Positions 1 through 8,568 of a stretch of 64,000 nucleotides of DNA are shown here, piece by piece (the stretch's first letter is position 1; each line of letters starts with the position of its first letter). A program made the translations under genes and the position numbers. The stretch spans positions 124,001-188,000 of the forward strand of contig NZ_CP039904.1 of NCBI RefSeq assembly GCF_005221385.1, written 5' to 3'. This stretch comes from Agrobacterium tumefaciens. Lineage in GTDB: Bacteria; Pseudomonadota; Alphaproteobacteria; Rhizobiales; Rhizobiaceae. Under the pieces are notes generated by a model. The model saw only the letters and a program-made list of their open reading frames with translations, ran no database searches and was not told the DNA's origin.

Positions 1-300
1 TTCCCCACCGTTTCGCCCGATGACGGCGTGGAACGCACCGTGCTTTCCGAAGCGCCCGAGCTGATGGTCGTGTCATTCCGGTTCAAGACCGGCGCGGAAG
101 GCAAGCTGCACAGCCACCCGCATGTGCAGTCCACCTATGTCGCCAGCGGCAGTTTTCGCTTTTACCGCGACGGTGACGCCTATGACCTGCAGAAAGGCGA
201 CAGCCTTGTCGTTCCCGGCCATATCGAACATGGCTGCCTGTGTCTGGAAGAGGGCGAGCTGATCGACTGCTTCACCCCGCGTCGCGACGACTTTCTCTGA
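1..300 (+). CDS. KdgF-like cupin domain protein (5' end outside window)
   Basis: The reading frame is open from base 1, so the protein starts upstream and only about 99 C-terminal residues are present. Cupin motif 1 is visible as HSHPHVQ followed by a Gly ten residues on. Motif 2 reads GDSLVVPGHIEHG, with a final conserved His. The pattern HxH-x4-Q plus the late His is the metal set of KdgF-type cupins, and the tail ELIDCFTPRRDDF resembles the conserved KdgF ending. KdgF acts on unsaturated uronates in pectin and alginate breakdown in the cytoplasm. It ends 8 bp from the convergent M24 peptidase gene. The cupin fold is secure. The uronate role is inferred from family resemblance only. Confidence 0.75.
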   Translation, partial: FPTVSPDDGVERTVLSEAPELMVVSFRFKTGAEGKLHSHPHVQSTYVASGSFRFYRDGDAYDLQKGDSLVVPGHIEHGCLCLEEGELIDCFTPRRDDFL

Positions 301-308
301 GCCGGCGC

Positions 309-1541
309 TTAGTTCGCGGATAAATCCCTGAGAGTGCGTGGCAGGTTGTTCATGCACTCCGCACCTGATGATGTGACGAGGAACTGGTCCTCGATCATCA
401 ACGCCCCCAGCCCTTCGCCATAGAAGGGCGCTTCAAGTGCGACCACCATGCCGGGAAGGATGATTTCCGGATTGCCATGGGAAAAGAACGGCCATTCCTC
501 GATACCGACCCCGCCGCCGACGGAATGGCCGAAATGACCGCGATAATATTCGCTGAAGCCGTCCTTGCGCATCGAAGCCAGCATGGCGGCGTGCACCGCG
601 CCGAATGTATTGCCGGGGCGGAGCGCTTCCAGTCCACAGGCGAAGGCTGCCTCCAGCGCCTTGAAAATATCGGCAGCAAGAGCCGAGACCGGCCCCCATG
701 AGAAGGTTCTTGCGCCATCAGAGGAATAACTGTCTACCAGCGTGCCGACATCGGCCTTGATCAGTGCGCCCGGTGTGACCGCCGCCGTCATATCCGACAG
801 GGCCGGACCGACGGAAATATAGTCCCAATGCCCGCTCAGCGAAAAACCGGATTTTGCGGCATGTGCCTGCGCGCCGGATTTCCAGGCGGCGGAAAGTTGA
901 CCAAGCGCTACTCCCGGTCGAACGGCGGCTGCCATCTCGACCAACCCTGCCTCGGCGGCGGCTGCCGCCTGCTTCAGAAGTTTGATCTCGCGTTCGGATT
1001 TCACCGCCCTCAGACGTCTCAGCACCATCGAACCATCAACCCAGTTCACGTCGGGCAGCGCCTGCCGCAGCGCTGAAAAATCGGCGGCGGGCATGAATTC
1101 AAGGTCCGCACCAATGCGCGCCGCAGACAGCCCGCGCTCCCGCAAAAGATCGGAGAGCAGGCCGAAACAGGCGGCACGATCGAATGTCTCCGGCCGCGGC
1201 CCACCGGAATTGTTGCGGCGATAGGCATCATCCACCTGCGCGACAGTTTCCACACCCGAAAGATCGACCATATCGATCCAGATGCGATGGCAGCGCAGAT
1301 CTATATCAGGCGCCGCCTTCCCGACGAGCGGGGCGGCATGATCGCTGACGACGGCGGCGAGCCCTGCCCCGGCATCAGCCGGCACCAGCGCGATTGCCGA
1401 ACCCGCCCTGCCCCACATGGTCGCCACGCCGGCATGCGCACCGACGGCATAACGGAAGGCTTCGGGCTGGAACAGCACCAGCGCGTCGATATCCGCCTCC
1501 CGCATCAGCTGCTGCGCACGGCTTCGGTCGATATCGCTCAT
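309..1541 (-). CDS. M24 family metallopeptidase (Xaa-Pro aminopeptidase-like)
   Basis: A 410-residue protein with a creatinase-like N-terminal domain (about 1-170) and a pita-bread M24 domain (about 185-400). The dinuclear metal ligands typical of active M24 peptidases are all visible: D264 and D275 (in SDGARTF), H339 (in GHSVGGG), E370 (EAPFY) and E384 (MIEDQF). This argues against creatinase, which lacks the metal set, and for an aminopeptidase or a related amide hydrolase such as ectoine hydrolase. The start codon has only a weak ribosome-binding site. It lies downstream of the sugar ABC operon, separated by a RIME element and a hairpin, so co-transcription is uncertain. The substrate cannot be told from sequence. 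Confidence 0.85.
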   Translation of the reverse strand: MSDIDRSRAQQLMREADIDALVLFQPEAFRYAVGAHAGVATMWGRAGSAIALVPADAGAGLAAVVSDHAAPLVGKAAPDIDLRCHRIWIDMVDLSGVETVAQVDDAYRRNNSGGPRPETFDRAACFGLLSDLLRERGLSAARIGADLEFMPAADFSALRQALPDVNWVDGSMVLRRLRAVKSEREIKLLKQAAAAAEAGLVEMAAAVRPGVALGQLSAAWKSGAQAHAAKSGFSLSGHWDYISVGPALSDMTAAVTPGALIKADVGTLVDSYSSDGARTFSWGPVSALAADIFKALEAAFACGLEALRPGNTFGAVHAAMLASMRKDGFSEYYRGHFGHSVGGGVGIEEWPFFSHGNPEIILPGMVVALEAPFYGEGLGALMIEDQFLVTSSGAECMNNLPRTLRDLSAN

Positions 1542-1672
1542 GGGAACCCCGGTGATTGTTTGGCGGCAGGTTTGTGAACCTACGCTTTAGCAGTCACCGG
1601 GAGAGGAAAGAAGGTGGAAGATGACATCTCCACCCTGAGAATCGTCAGTGGAAGCGAGCGCTTACCGCTTGT

Positions 1673-1796
1673 TTCTTCTCCCCGCCGGGGAGAAGTCCGC
1701 GGCAGCGGGATGAGGGGGCGAGCTCTCCGAAATTCGGCAACGTTACCCCCTCATCCGACCCTTCGGGCCACCTTCTCCCCCTCGGGGAGAAGAAAT
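1673..1796. repeat. RIME-type intergenic mosaic element
   Basis: Two palindromes (CTTCTCCCCGCCGGGGAGAAG and a CTTCTCCCCCTCGGGGAGAAG type) flank a core containing CAGCGGGATGAGGGGGC and CCCCTCATCCGACCCTTCGG. The same architecture occurs at 6795-6917 and 7048-7172. This is the Rhizobium intergenic mosaic element pattern known from Rhizobiaceae. It lies between the dehydrogenase/AKR fusion gene and the M24 gene and can fold in RNA of either strand. The rest of 1542-1856 holds only the hairpin at 1825-1848. Confidence 0.8.
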
Positions 1797-1824
1797 ATGC
1801 CGCAATGCCTTGCCCTATCCGAAC

Positions 1825-1848
1825 GAGCGGCGGATAAATCCGCCGCTC
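1825..1848 (-). terminator. Hairpin after the dehydrogenase/AKR fusion gene
   Basis: A perfect inverted repeat GAGCGGCGGAT-AA-ATCCGCCGCTC lies 8 bp past the stop codon of the leftward fusion gene. There is no long T-run, so it may act as an mRNA 3' stabiliser rather than a strong intrinsic terminator. Confidence 0.5.
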
Positions 1849-1856
1849 ATTGTCTT

Positions 1857-3860
1857 TCAAGCCTCCAGCCACTTCACCTGCTCACCGGTCAGCACGATAT
1901 CCAGCGCCGAAAGGCTATCCTCCAGCTCCGCAATCGTGCGCGGTCCGATCAGCGGGATGACCGGGAAAGGCTGGGCGATGACATAAGCGAGCGCGATGTG
2001 GATCGGGTGGCGGCCCAGTTTCTGCGCAAGCTCGATTGCCCGGTCACGGCGCACGAAATTGCGATCTGAATACCAGACGCGGACGATTTCCTCATCGTCA
2101 TGCTTGTCGCGCCCTGCCCGGTCCGTGAAGAAACCGCGCCCCTGGCTGGACCAGGCAAAATTGGGGATCTGGCGCGATTGCAACCATGCCTTCCACTCAT
2201 CGTCAGATGCCGCAACGCAGCCCGCCCAGATGGGATCAAGCATTTCGGCAAGCGAGAAGTTGTTGGAAAGCGCGCCGGGCGCCTGTTTGCCGTTCTTCTG
2301 CGCGTAAGCCGCGGCCTCGTCCATGCGCTCGCGCGTCCAGTTGGAGCCACCGAAAATGCCGCGAATGCGCCCGCGCCGAACTTCGGCATCCATGGCATCG
2401 ACGAACTCGCCGACCGGAATATCCAGATTATCGCGATGCATGAAATAGGCATCGACATAATCCGTCTTCAGCCGCGCGAGCGACTGATCGAGCTGCTTTG
2501 CGATCATGTCAGGATAGCAGAGCGGCGAATGCGCACCCTTGCCGATCAGAACGATCTCCTCACGCGGCACCTTGCGGCTGGTCTGCCAGTCGCCGAAGAT
2601 CGCCTCGGTCCTGCCTGCGCCATAGACATAGGCCGTATCGAAGAGATTGCCGCCCGCCTCATAGAAGGCATCCAGTGTCAGCGATGCGGAGGCGAAATTG
2701 GGGAAGAATTCGAAACCGAGCGCGACCACGGAAGCGGGTTTGGCAAGGCCCGGAATCTGCCGCTTCGGCACTGCGTTTCCGGCCACGACCTTGCCGCCGG
2801 TAATATTGGCAACGCGCGACGTTGCTTTTTCGACGCTGTATTCCAGCCCGACGGAAGCGCGCCATTGATCCATGACACGAAGATTGCCGAGGCTGTCGGC
2901 CCAGGCCATGCCGGGTGCATCAAATTCCTTTTTACCCTGCCGTATCGCTTCGCCCGCCGCATCGACCTCGAAGGAATAAAGCCAGCGATCCTCCGGCAAT
3001 TCGATGGTTTCGACCTTGTCACCCCTGACGATATCAATCCGCCCGGTGCCGCCCTTGTGGCCGGCAGCAAACCAGAAATCCTTGACCTCGATGCGCCCTT
3101 CCGAGCCGATGATGCGCAGCACATTATCCTGCGCCGCCATGATCGAGCATGAGACTTCGGCGACGATGCCGTTTGAGAATTTAAGCACGGCGGAGGCCCA
3201 TTCATCGACGCCCGACTGGCCGAGATGGGCGGCGCCCGCCACCTTTTCCGGCTCGGCAAAGGGTTTTCCGTCCACGGCGCCGGCGATCATCCGCACCATG
3301 GAAACCGGATAACCGCCGACATCCAGAATGCCGCCGCCCGCCATTTCATTGGCGAAAAGCCGGTGATCGGCCCGGAACGAGCCCATGTTGAAACCGAAGC
3401 TGGAGCGGATGATGCGGATATCGCCAACCGCACGGCTCTTGACCAGTTCCAGCAATTTCGCCGTCTGCGGGTGCAGGCGATACATATAGGCTTCGCCCGC
3501 GAAGACGCCGGCCTTTTTCGCCTCGTGGAAAATGGCGTCGGCATCATAGGCGGAAAGCGCGATGGGCTTTTCCACCAGTACGTTTTTACCTGCCCGGATC
3601 GCCTTGATCGCCCATTCGGCATGGCCGGTATGGGGTGTGGCGACATAGACGGCATCGATATCGGGATCGGCCAGCAGCGCGTCGTACCCATGGATGATGC
3701 GCGCACCGGGGAAGGCCTCCGCAAGGCCGGGCTTGTCCGGGTTGCGGGTGGCGATGGCCTCTAACCTGCCGGTGCGGGAATGGGCTATGCCATCAGCAAA
3801 AGTCCTGGCGATGGTGCCCGGGCCGATGATGCCCCAGCGGATCGGTTGTTCGGTCGTCAT
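1857..3860 (-). CDS. Fusion protein: Gfo/Idh/MocA oxidoreductase + aldo/keto reductase
   Basis: Two complete enzymes are joined in one 667-residue chain. Residues about 6-340 are a Gfo/Idh/MocA dehydrogenase, with a Rossmann GIIGPGTIA near the N-terminus and the EKP motif (EKPIAL) near residue 98. Residues about 375-667 are an aldo/keto reductase with the full tetrad: D408 and Y413 (FDTAYVYG), K441 (IGKG) and H475 (MHRDN). An ATG 18 bp upstream is in frame, but AGGACGAGG sits at proper distance from the ATG at 3860, which I prefer. The gene is last in an ABC sugar importer operon, which suggests it oxidises and reduces the imported sugar, or interconverts epimers through a keto intermediate. 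The substrate is unknown. Confidence 0.88.
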   Translation of the reverse strand: MTTEQPIRWGIIGPGTIARTFADGIAHSRTGRLEAIATRNPDKPGLAEAFPGARIIHGYDALLADPDIDAVYVATPHTGHAEWAIKAIRAGKNVLVEKPIALSAYDADAIFHEAKKAGVFAGEAYMYRLHPQTAKLLELVKSRAVGDIRIIRSSFGFNMGSFRADHRLFANEMAGGGILDVGGYPVSMVRMIAGAVDGKPFAEPEKVAGAAHLGQSGVDEWASAVLKFSNGIVAEVSCSIMAAQDNVLRIIGSEGRIEVKDFWFAAGHKGGTGRIDIVRGDKVETIELPEDRWLYSFEVDAAGEAIRQGKKEFDAPGMAWADSLGNLRVMDQWRASVGLEYSVEKATSRVANITGGKVVAGNAVPKRQIPGLAKPASVVALGFEFFPNFASASLTLDAFYEAGGNLFDTAYVYGAGRTEAIFGDWQTSRKVPREEIVLIGKGAHSPLCYPDMIAKQLDQSLARLKTDYVDAYFMHRDNLDIPVGEFVDAMDAEVRRGRIRGIFGGSNWTRERMDEAAAYAQKNGKQAPGALSNNFSLAEMLDPIWAGCVAASDDEWKAWLQSRQIPNFAWSSQGRGFFTDRAGRDKHDDEEIVRVWYSDRNFVRRDRAIELAQKLGRHPIHIALAYVIAQPFPVIPLIGPRTIAELEDSLSALDIVLTGEQVKWLEA

Positions 3861-3905
3861 GAAATCCTCGTCCTTCATATCAGTCTTGGGTGCTTGGGAA
3901 AGGGT

Positions 3906-4991
3906 TCAGCGCAGGCGTTCGCCCTTGCTGTCGAAAAGAAAGGCCTTGCGGGCGGAAAGGCCGACCGTCAGCCGGTCGCGATTGCCGACATCGCGCGATT
4001 CCGGCCGTTCGATGATCAGCTGCTCGCCGCCTTCGGTTCGGGCATAGACATAGCTGGTATTGCCGAGATGCTCGGCGACATCGACATGAACGGTGAGATC
4101 GGCATCACCTTGCCCCGCATCGCAAAAATGTTCTGGCCGGATGCCAAGCGAGACCCTGGTGCCGTCGTTCAAACGGTGTCTTATCGGCAGGTTGAGCCGC
4201 ACCGCCGGATCGCTGTCGAGCGCGAGCGTAACGTTCTCCGCACCGCTGCCGATGATGGTAGCGTCGAGAAAATTCATCTTCGGCGAACCGACGAAACCGG
4301 CGACAAAACGATTGGCGGGGTCGTCATAGAGATCGAGCGGCGCTCCGACCTGTTCGATATTGCCCGCCCGCAGCACCACGATCTTGTCGGCCAGCGTCAT
4401 CGCCTCGGTCTGGTCGTGGGTCACATAGATCATCGTCGTGCCCAGCTGCTTGTGCAGCCGCGAGATTTCCACGCGCATCTGCACCCGCAGTTCCGCATCG
4501 AGGTTCGACAAAGGCTCATCGAACAGGAAGACCTGCGGTTCGCGCACGATGGCGCGGCCGATGGCGACACGCTGCCGCTGGCCGCCGGAAAGCTGTTTCG
4601 GCCGGCGCTCCATCAGCTCGTTGATCTGCAGGATTTCGGCGGCGCGGTTGACACGCTTTTGCGTATCGGCCTTCGGGTTGCCATTCATTCTAAGGCCGAA
4701 GGACAGGTTTTCGGCCACCGTCATATGCGGATAAAGCGCATAGGACTGGAATACCATGGCGATGCCGCGGTCTGCCGGATCGGCATCGTTGACCGTCCTG
4801 CCGCCGATGCTGACATCGCCATCCGATATGTCTTCCAGCCCGGCGATCATGCGCAGCAACGTGGACTTGCCGCAACCGGAGGGGCCGACGAAGACGACGA
4901 ACTCACCATCGGCAATATCGAGGTCGGCGCCATGGATGACTTCGAGCGCGCCATAACGCTTGACGACGTTCTTGAGCGAAAGTTCCGCCAT
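3906..4991 (-). CDS. CUT1 sugar ABC transporter ATPase (UgpC/MsmK type)
   Basis: The cytoplasmic ATPase of the importer encoded at 3906-8476. Of 361 residues, the first about 235 form the nucleotide-binding domain: Walker [10 protein letters not shown] (36-44), Q-loop [10 protein letters not shown], signature LSGGQ (134-138), Walker B VFLFDEP and the THD switch His. The C-terminal part is the MalK-like regulatory (TOBE) region. The open frame extends 51 codons upstream, but those lie inside the permease gene. The start MAELSLKNV matches the family, with GGGAGG just before it. It follows the permease gene by 10 bp and is transcribed with it. Confidence 0.93.
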   Translation of the reverse strand: MAELSLKNVVKRYGALEVIHGADLDIADGEFVVFVGPSGCGKSTLLRMIAGLEDISDGDVSIGGRTVNDADPADRGIAMVFQSYALYPHMTVAENLSFGLRMNGNPKADTQKRVNRAAEILQINELMERRPKQLSGGQRQRVAIGRAIVREPQVFLFDEPLSNLDAELRVQMRVEISRLHKQLGTTMIYVTHDQTEAMTLADKIVVLRAGNIEQVGAPLDLYDDPANRFVAGFVGSPKMNFLDATIIGSGAENVTLALDSDPAVRLNLPIRHRLNDGTRVSLGIRPEHFCDAGQGDADLTVHVDVAEHLGNTSYVYARTEGGEQLIIERPESRDVGNRDRLTVGLSARKAFLFDSKGERLR

Positions 4992-5001
4992 GCGGCCTCC
5001 C

Positions 5002-5838
5002 TTACTTGACTGCCCCGGCGGAAATGCCGGCGATGAAATGACGTTGCAGAGCCACGAAAACCACGAGGATGGGCGCTGTGAGCAGCACCGCGCCGGCCAT
5101 GATGCCGCCCCATGACACTTTGGTGAGCCCGATGAGGGTGCCAAGCGCCACGGGTGCGGTCATCATTCCTGGGCGGGAATTGATGAGAAGCGGCCAGAGA
5201 TAATTGTTCCACGAGGCCAGGAAGAGAATGATCGACAGCGCCGCCATGGTGGGACGCGCCAATGGCAAAGCGATGCGCAGGAAGATTTGCCACTCCTTGA
5301 CGCCCTCCACCCGTGCCGCATCGAAAAGCTCGGTCGGCATCATCGAGAAGGATTGCCGCATGAACAGCACGCCGAGCGAGTTGAACAGCGGCGGCACGAT
5401 CAGGGCCACCCAGGTATTGGCGAGCTTGAATTCACGCGCCACCATGATGAATTGCGGAATGACGACGACCGCGAAAGGCAGGGTTATTGTGCCGAGAATG
5501 ATGGCGATCACCACGCCGCGCCCGGCAAAACGATAACGCGCCAGCGCCCAGCCCGCCATCGACGTCAGGAACACCGAAAGCACCGTGTAGATGACGGCGA
5601 CGGTGATCGAGATGAACATGGCCCTGAGGAAGTTAGTGTCCGCCTGCAGGTTGTTGAAATTCTCGACGAAGTTGGTGGAGGGCACCAGCACGATATCGGG
5701 GCTGAAAATGCCGTAATCCGGCATGGTCGAAAACACGAACATCATCCACAGCGGAAACAGCCAGATGATGGCGAGCGGTGTCAGCGCCGCGTGCAGCGCG
5801 ATCTTCTGCCAGAAAAGCGATCTCGATTTCGATCTCAT
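5002..5838 (-). CDS. CUT1 sugar ABC transporter permease (MalG/UgpE type)
   Basis: An inner-membrane subunit of 278 residues with about six hydrophobic segments. It opens with a short basic N-terminus followed by a membrane segment (ALTPLAIIWLFPLWMMFVF). The cytoplasmic EAA loop is recognisable near residues 190-205 (AARVEGVKEWQIF), which docks on the ATPase. It ends with the usual MalG-type tail (HFIAGISAGAVK). Its start overlaps the stop of the other permease gene by 4 bp, indicating translational coupling. Substrate specificity cannot be read from this subunit. Confidence 0.92.
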   Translation of the reverse strand: MRSKSRSLFWQKIALHAALTPLAIIWLFPLWMMFVFSTMPDYGIFSPDIVLVPSTNFVENFNNLQADTNFLRAMFISITVAVIYTVLSVFLTSMAGWALARYRFAGRGVVIAIILGTITLPFAVVVIPQFIMVAREFKLANTWVALIVPPLFNSLGVLFMRQSFSMMPTELFDAARVEGVKEWQIFLRIALPLARPTMAALSIILFLASWNNYLWPLLINSRPGMMTAPVALGTLIGLTKVSWGGIMAGAVLLTAPILVVFVALQRHFIAGISAGAVK

Positions 5839-6695
5839 TTCGGCTCCCTCCCGACCCAGAGATTGAGGAGTGAAATTGCGATGGCGAGCGCCGCCATGGT
5901 GTAGGCAATGGCCGAGGCGTAACCGAAATTGAGCGAAGTAAAGCCCTGCCGGTAAAGGAACAGCCCCAGCGTTTCCGTGCCGCCGCCCGGCCCGCCCCTG
6001 TTGGTGATGAGGAAGGGTTCGGCAAAAAGCTGCATGGTGCCGATGACCGACAGGACAACGCAGAACAGGATGATGGGTTTAAGCAACGGCAGGGTGATAT
6101 AAAAGAACTGCTGGCGCTTGCTGACCTTGTCCAGCGTCGCCGCTTCATATACATCGCCGGGGATCGATTGCAGCCCGGCCAGAATGATGATGGCGTTATA
6201 ACCCGCCCAGCGCCAGGTCACCGCGATGATGACGAGCGCCATGGCCGCATTGGCATTGTCGAACCACGAGATGGGCGAAAGGCCAACTGATGTGATGAGC
6301 TTGTTGATGATGCCGAAATCGGCGCTGAACATCAGCCGGAACACCGCCGCATAGGCCACCTCGCCGACAACGACAGGCGCAAAAAAGGCAAAACGATAAA
6401 GCGGCCGCGCCTTCAATAGCGGCGAGTTCAGCAGCACCGCCATGACGGTGGCAAGCGCGATCATCACGGGCACCTGAATGACCAGAATGATCAGCGTATT
6501 ATAAAGCGCGTTATAAAAGGCCGGATCGGAAACGAGCCGCCCCCAGTTCATGGAGGGCGCAAACCGCCACGGGTTTATGCGCGTATTCTGGAACGACAGC
6601 ATGAACGAGCTGATGATCGGCCAGACCCAGAAGGTGGCGAAAATCAGGAGATAGGGCGCAAGGAACGCATAAGCGATCCTGTTCCTGGACGGCAT
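5835..6695 (-). CDS. CUT1 sugar ABC transporter permease (MalF/UgpA type)
   Basis: The partner inner-membrane subunit, about 286 residues, with six predicted membrane segments. The first is within residues 6-28 (AYAFLAPYLLIFATFWVWP). The EAA loop reads YEAATLDKVSKRQQFFYITLPLL. An in-frame ATG lies 4 codons upstream, but the sequence GGAGGTCGTC directly before the ATG at 6695 supports MPSRNRIAYA as the true start. About 500 bp separate it from the binding-protein gene. That gap holds the RIME duplication, so the permease level may be set below that of the binding protein. Confidence 0.9.
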   Translation of the reverse strand: MPSRNRIAYAFLAPYLLIFATFWVWPIISSFMLSFQNTRINPWRFAPSMNWGRLVSDPAFYNALYNTLIILVIQVPVMIALATVMAVLLNSPLLKARPLYRFAFFAPVVVGEVAYAAVFRLMFSADFGIINKLITSVGLSPISWFDNANAAMALVIIAVTWRWAGYNAIIILAGLQSIPGDVYEAATLDKVSKRQQFFYITLPLLKPIILFCVVLSVIGTMQLFAEPFLITNRGGPGGGTETLGLFLYRQGFTSLNFGYASAIAYTMAALAIAISLLNLWVGREPK

Positions 6696-6794
6696 GACGA
6701 CCTCCATGTGCCGGACGATGGCCGGATAAATGGAAAAGCTTCAGAAAGAGCGCGCCCCTATGAGGGGAATGCCTTTGCAAAACGGCGCGGCCTA

Positions 6795-6917
6795 TTTCTT
6801 CTCCCCGAGGGGGAGAAGGTGGCCCGAAGGGTCGGATGAGGGGGCTAGCTCTCGATTTATCACTAACGTCGCCCCCTCATCCCGCTGCCGCGGACTTCTC
6901 CCCCTCGGGGAGAAGAA
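6795..6917. repeat. RIME-type element, left copy
   Basis: Outer palindromes TTCTTCTCCCCGAGGGGGAG and CTTCTCCCCCTCGGGGAGAA flank GGTCGGATGAGGGGGC and GCCCCCTCATCCCGCTGCCG. It is part of the tandem unit at 6771-7252 and lies in the binding-protein to permease gap. Confidence 0.8.
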
Positions 6918-6950
6918 ACTTGTGGCACCCGCTCGGCCCTAACCGCTGGC

Positions 6951-6998
6951 TTACTCCGCGACGGGCAGCCCCGTCGCCGTTTCGATCTGCTTTGCGGC
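6951..6998 (-). pseudogene. Duplicated 3' remnant of the sugar-binding-protein gene
   Basis: Read leftward this encodes AAKQIETATGLPVAE and a TAA stop. That is the same C-terminus as the real gene (AAKQIETATGLPVAQ, stop at 7205-7207). Homology to the parent stops just before this codon run, so only the last 15 or so codons were copied, together with the RIME element. It is not expected to be translated. Confidence 0.8.
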
Positions 6999-7047
6999 AA
7001 GCCCGGCCCCGGTTCTGGGGAAGTGCCGTCGCAAAACGGTGCGGCAT

Positions 7048-7172
7048 ATTTCTTCTCCCCGAGGGGGAGAAGGTGGCCCGAAGGGTCGGATGAGGGGGCT
7101 GGCTCTCCGGAAATCGCTACCCTCACCCCCTCATCCCGCTGCCGCGGACTTCTCCCCCTCGGGGAGAAGAAA
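7048..7172. repeat. RIME-type element, right copy
   Basis: It has the same two palindromes and core as the left copy and starts 33 bp past the stop codon of the binding-protein gene in transcription order. Its position after a periplasmic binding-protein gene and before permease genes is typical of RNA-stabilising or partly terminating intergenic palindromes. Confidence 0.8.
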
Positions 7173-7204
7173 TTTGTGGCACCCGCCCGGTCCTCGCCGC
7201 CGGC

Positions 7205-8476
7205 TTACTGCGCAACGGGGAGCCCCGTCGCCGTTTCGATCTGCTTGGCCGCATCATCGAGCGCCGCTTTCGCATCGGGATATCCGCCCGCGAAATATTT
7301 CGTCTGCGTCGCCTTGTAGATCGCATCCGCATCCGACTGGAACGCCGTGCCGCGGCTCGGCACGATCTTCGGCAGGGTGGCGAGAATATCGGTCCACACC
7401 GCCTGCCCGCCCCAATAGGGCTGCTTTTCCTTGACGAAAGGATCGTCGATGGCGGACAGCAGTGAGGGGACGAGACCGAAGGATTTCAGCATCGTCACCT
7501 GCCCTTCATTGGTGGTGAGCGCGTAATCGATATATTTCCACGCGGCTTCCTTGCGCTCGGATGTCGAGCTGATCGCCAGCGAAGAGCCGCCGAGATTGGC
7601 GGCATGCGGACCATCCGGCGTCAGGCTCGGCATCAGATACACGCCCCATTTGCCTGAAAGATCGGGAGAGCCGGAACGCACCGTGCCTTCATACCAGGCG
7701 CCATACATCTGGCTTGCAGCCTTGCCGGCCGTGTTGGCCTGGATTTTTTCATCCCAGATCGCCGCCGTGATGATGCCGGCATCCTTCATCTCCTTGACCT
7801 TTTCAAGGGTCGCGACGCAGGCAGGCTTGTTGATGGTGATGTTCTGGCCATCGGTCGAAAAGTAACCGCATCCCTGCTCATTGGCGATCATGCGGAACCA
7901 TTCGCTGTCGCCGTTGAAATCGGCCTGCGCCATGACGGTGCCGGGATTGGCGGCCATGACCTTCTTGCCGGCAGCAATGAAATCATCCCAGCTCTTGATG
8001 GTGGCCGGGTCGACACCTGCCTTCTCATAGAAGTCGCGGCGATAAAAAACCGCTACAGGGCCGGAGTCCCACGGAACCGCATAGGCGACGCCGTCAACCT
8101 CCAGCTCCGTGCGTTTGAAATCCGGGAAAAGCGCCTGTTTCTCAGGCGTGTAGCCAAGCTCGGTCAGATTGGCGAAACAATCGGGAAAGCGGCTCCAGAA
8201 CAGTTCCGCCTCGAAATTCTCGATGGTGACGATATCCGGAAGACCATCGCCACCGGCTGCGCAGGCGGCCAGCGTCTTGTCAAAAACCTGATTGTTTCCA
8301 AGGTCTTCAACGACGATCTTGATATCCGGATTCTGCTTGTTGAAGCCCTCTACCGTGGATTTCAGCGCAGAAGCCGCGACATTCCAGCTCCAGATGGTGA
8401 CGGTTTCGGTTTGCGCGAAAGCCGGGGCTGCGAGAAGCAGCATGGCCGTAGACGCGCCAAGAAATTTCAAGCACAT
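7205..8476 (-). CDS. CUT1 sugar ABC transporter substrate-binding protein
   Basis: A periplasmic family-1 extracellular solute-binding protein of 423 residues. A Sec signal is clear: a short N-region, a hydrophobic core STAMLLLAAPAFA and cleavage after AFA. The mature part begins QTETVTIWSWN, the usual first beta strand of sugar binders. GGGAGG precedes the start by 7 nt. It heads the leftward operon of binding protein, two permeases, ATPase and the dehydrogenase/AKR fusion. A divergent AraC gene begins 92 bp away and is the likely regulator. The ligand is not identifiable. The dehydrogenase partner suggests a sugar or polyol. Confidence 0.92.
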   Translation of the reverse strand: MCLKFLGASTAMLLLAAPAFAQTETVTIWSWNVAASALKSTVEGFNKQNPDIKIVVEDLGNNQVFDKTLAACAAGGDGLPDIVTIENFEAELFWSRFPDCFANLTELGYTPEKQALFPDFKRTELEVDGVAYAVPWDSGPVAVFYRRDFYEKAGVDPATIKSWDDFIAAGKKVMAANPGTVMAQADFNGDSEWFRMIANEQGCGYFSTDGQNITINKPACVATLEKVKEMKDAGIITAAIWDEKIQANTAGKAASQMYGAWYEGTVRSGSPDLSGKWGVYLMPSLTPDGPHAANLGGSSLAISSTSERKEAAWKYIDYALTTNEGQVTMLKSFGLVPSLLSAIDDPFVKEKQPYWGGQAVWTDILATLPKIVPSRGTAFQSDADAIYKATQTKYFAGGYPDAKAALDDAAKQIETATGLPVAQ

Positions 8477-8568
8477 TGAAAACCTCCCTTTTTCAATTGC
8501 CGTTCTTCAGCGAACATGGGCACATTACCGGCGGCAGGAAATCTGTCTCGTAAAAAGGGAACATCGAT

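Larger units (their letters stand above)
6771..7252. repeat. Tandem imperfect duplication, two units offset by 254 bp
   Basis: Positions 6771-6998 align with 7025-7252 at a constant offset of 254 bp. Each unit contains a GCAAAACGG lead-in, a full RIME element, a spacer starting TTGTGGCACCCGC, and the last 15 or so codons of the binding-protein gene. The RIME cores have diverged (TAGCTCTCGATTTATC against TGGCTCTCCGGAAATC), so the duplication is not recent. The right unit contains the functional gene end. Confidence 0.85.
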
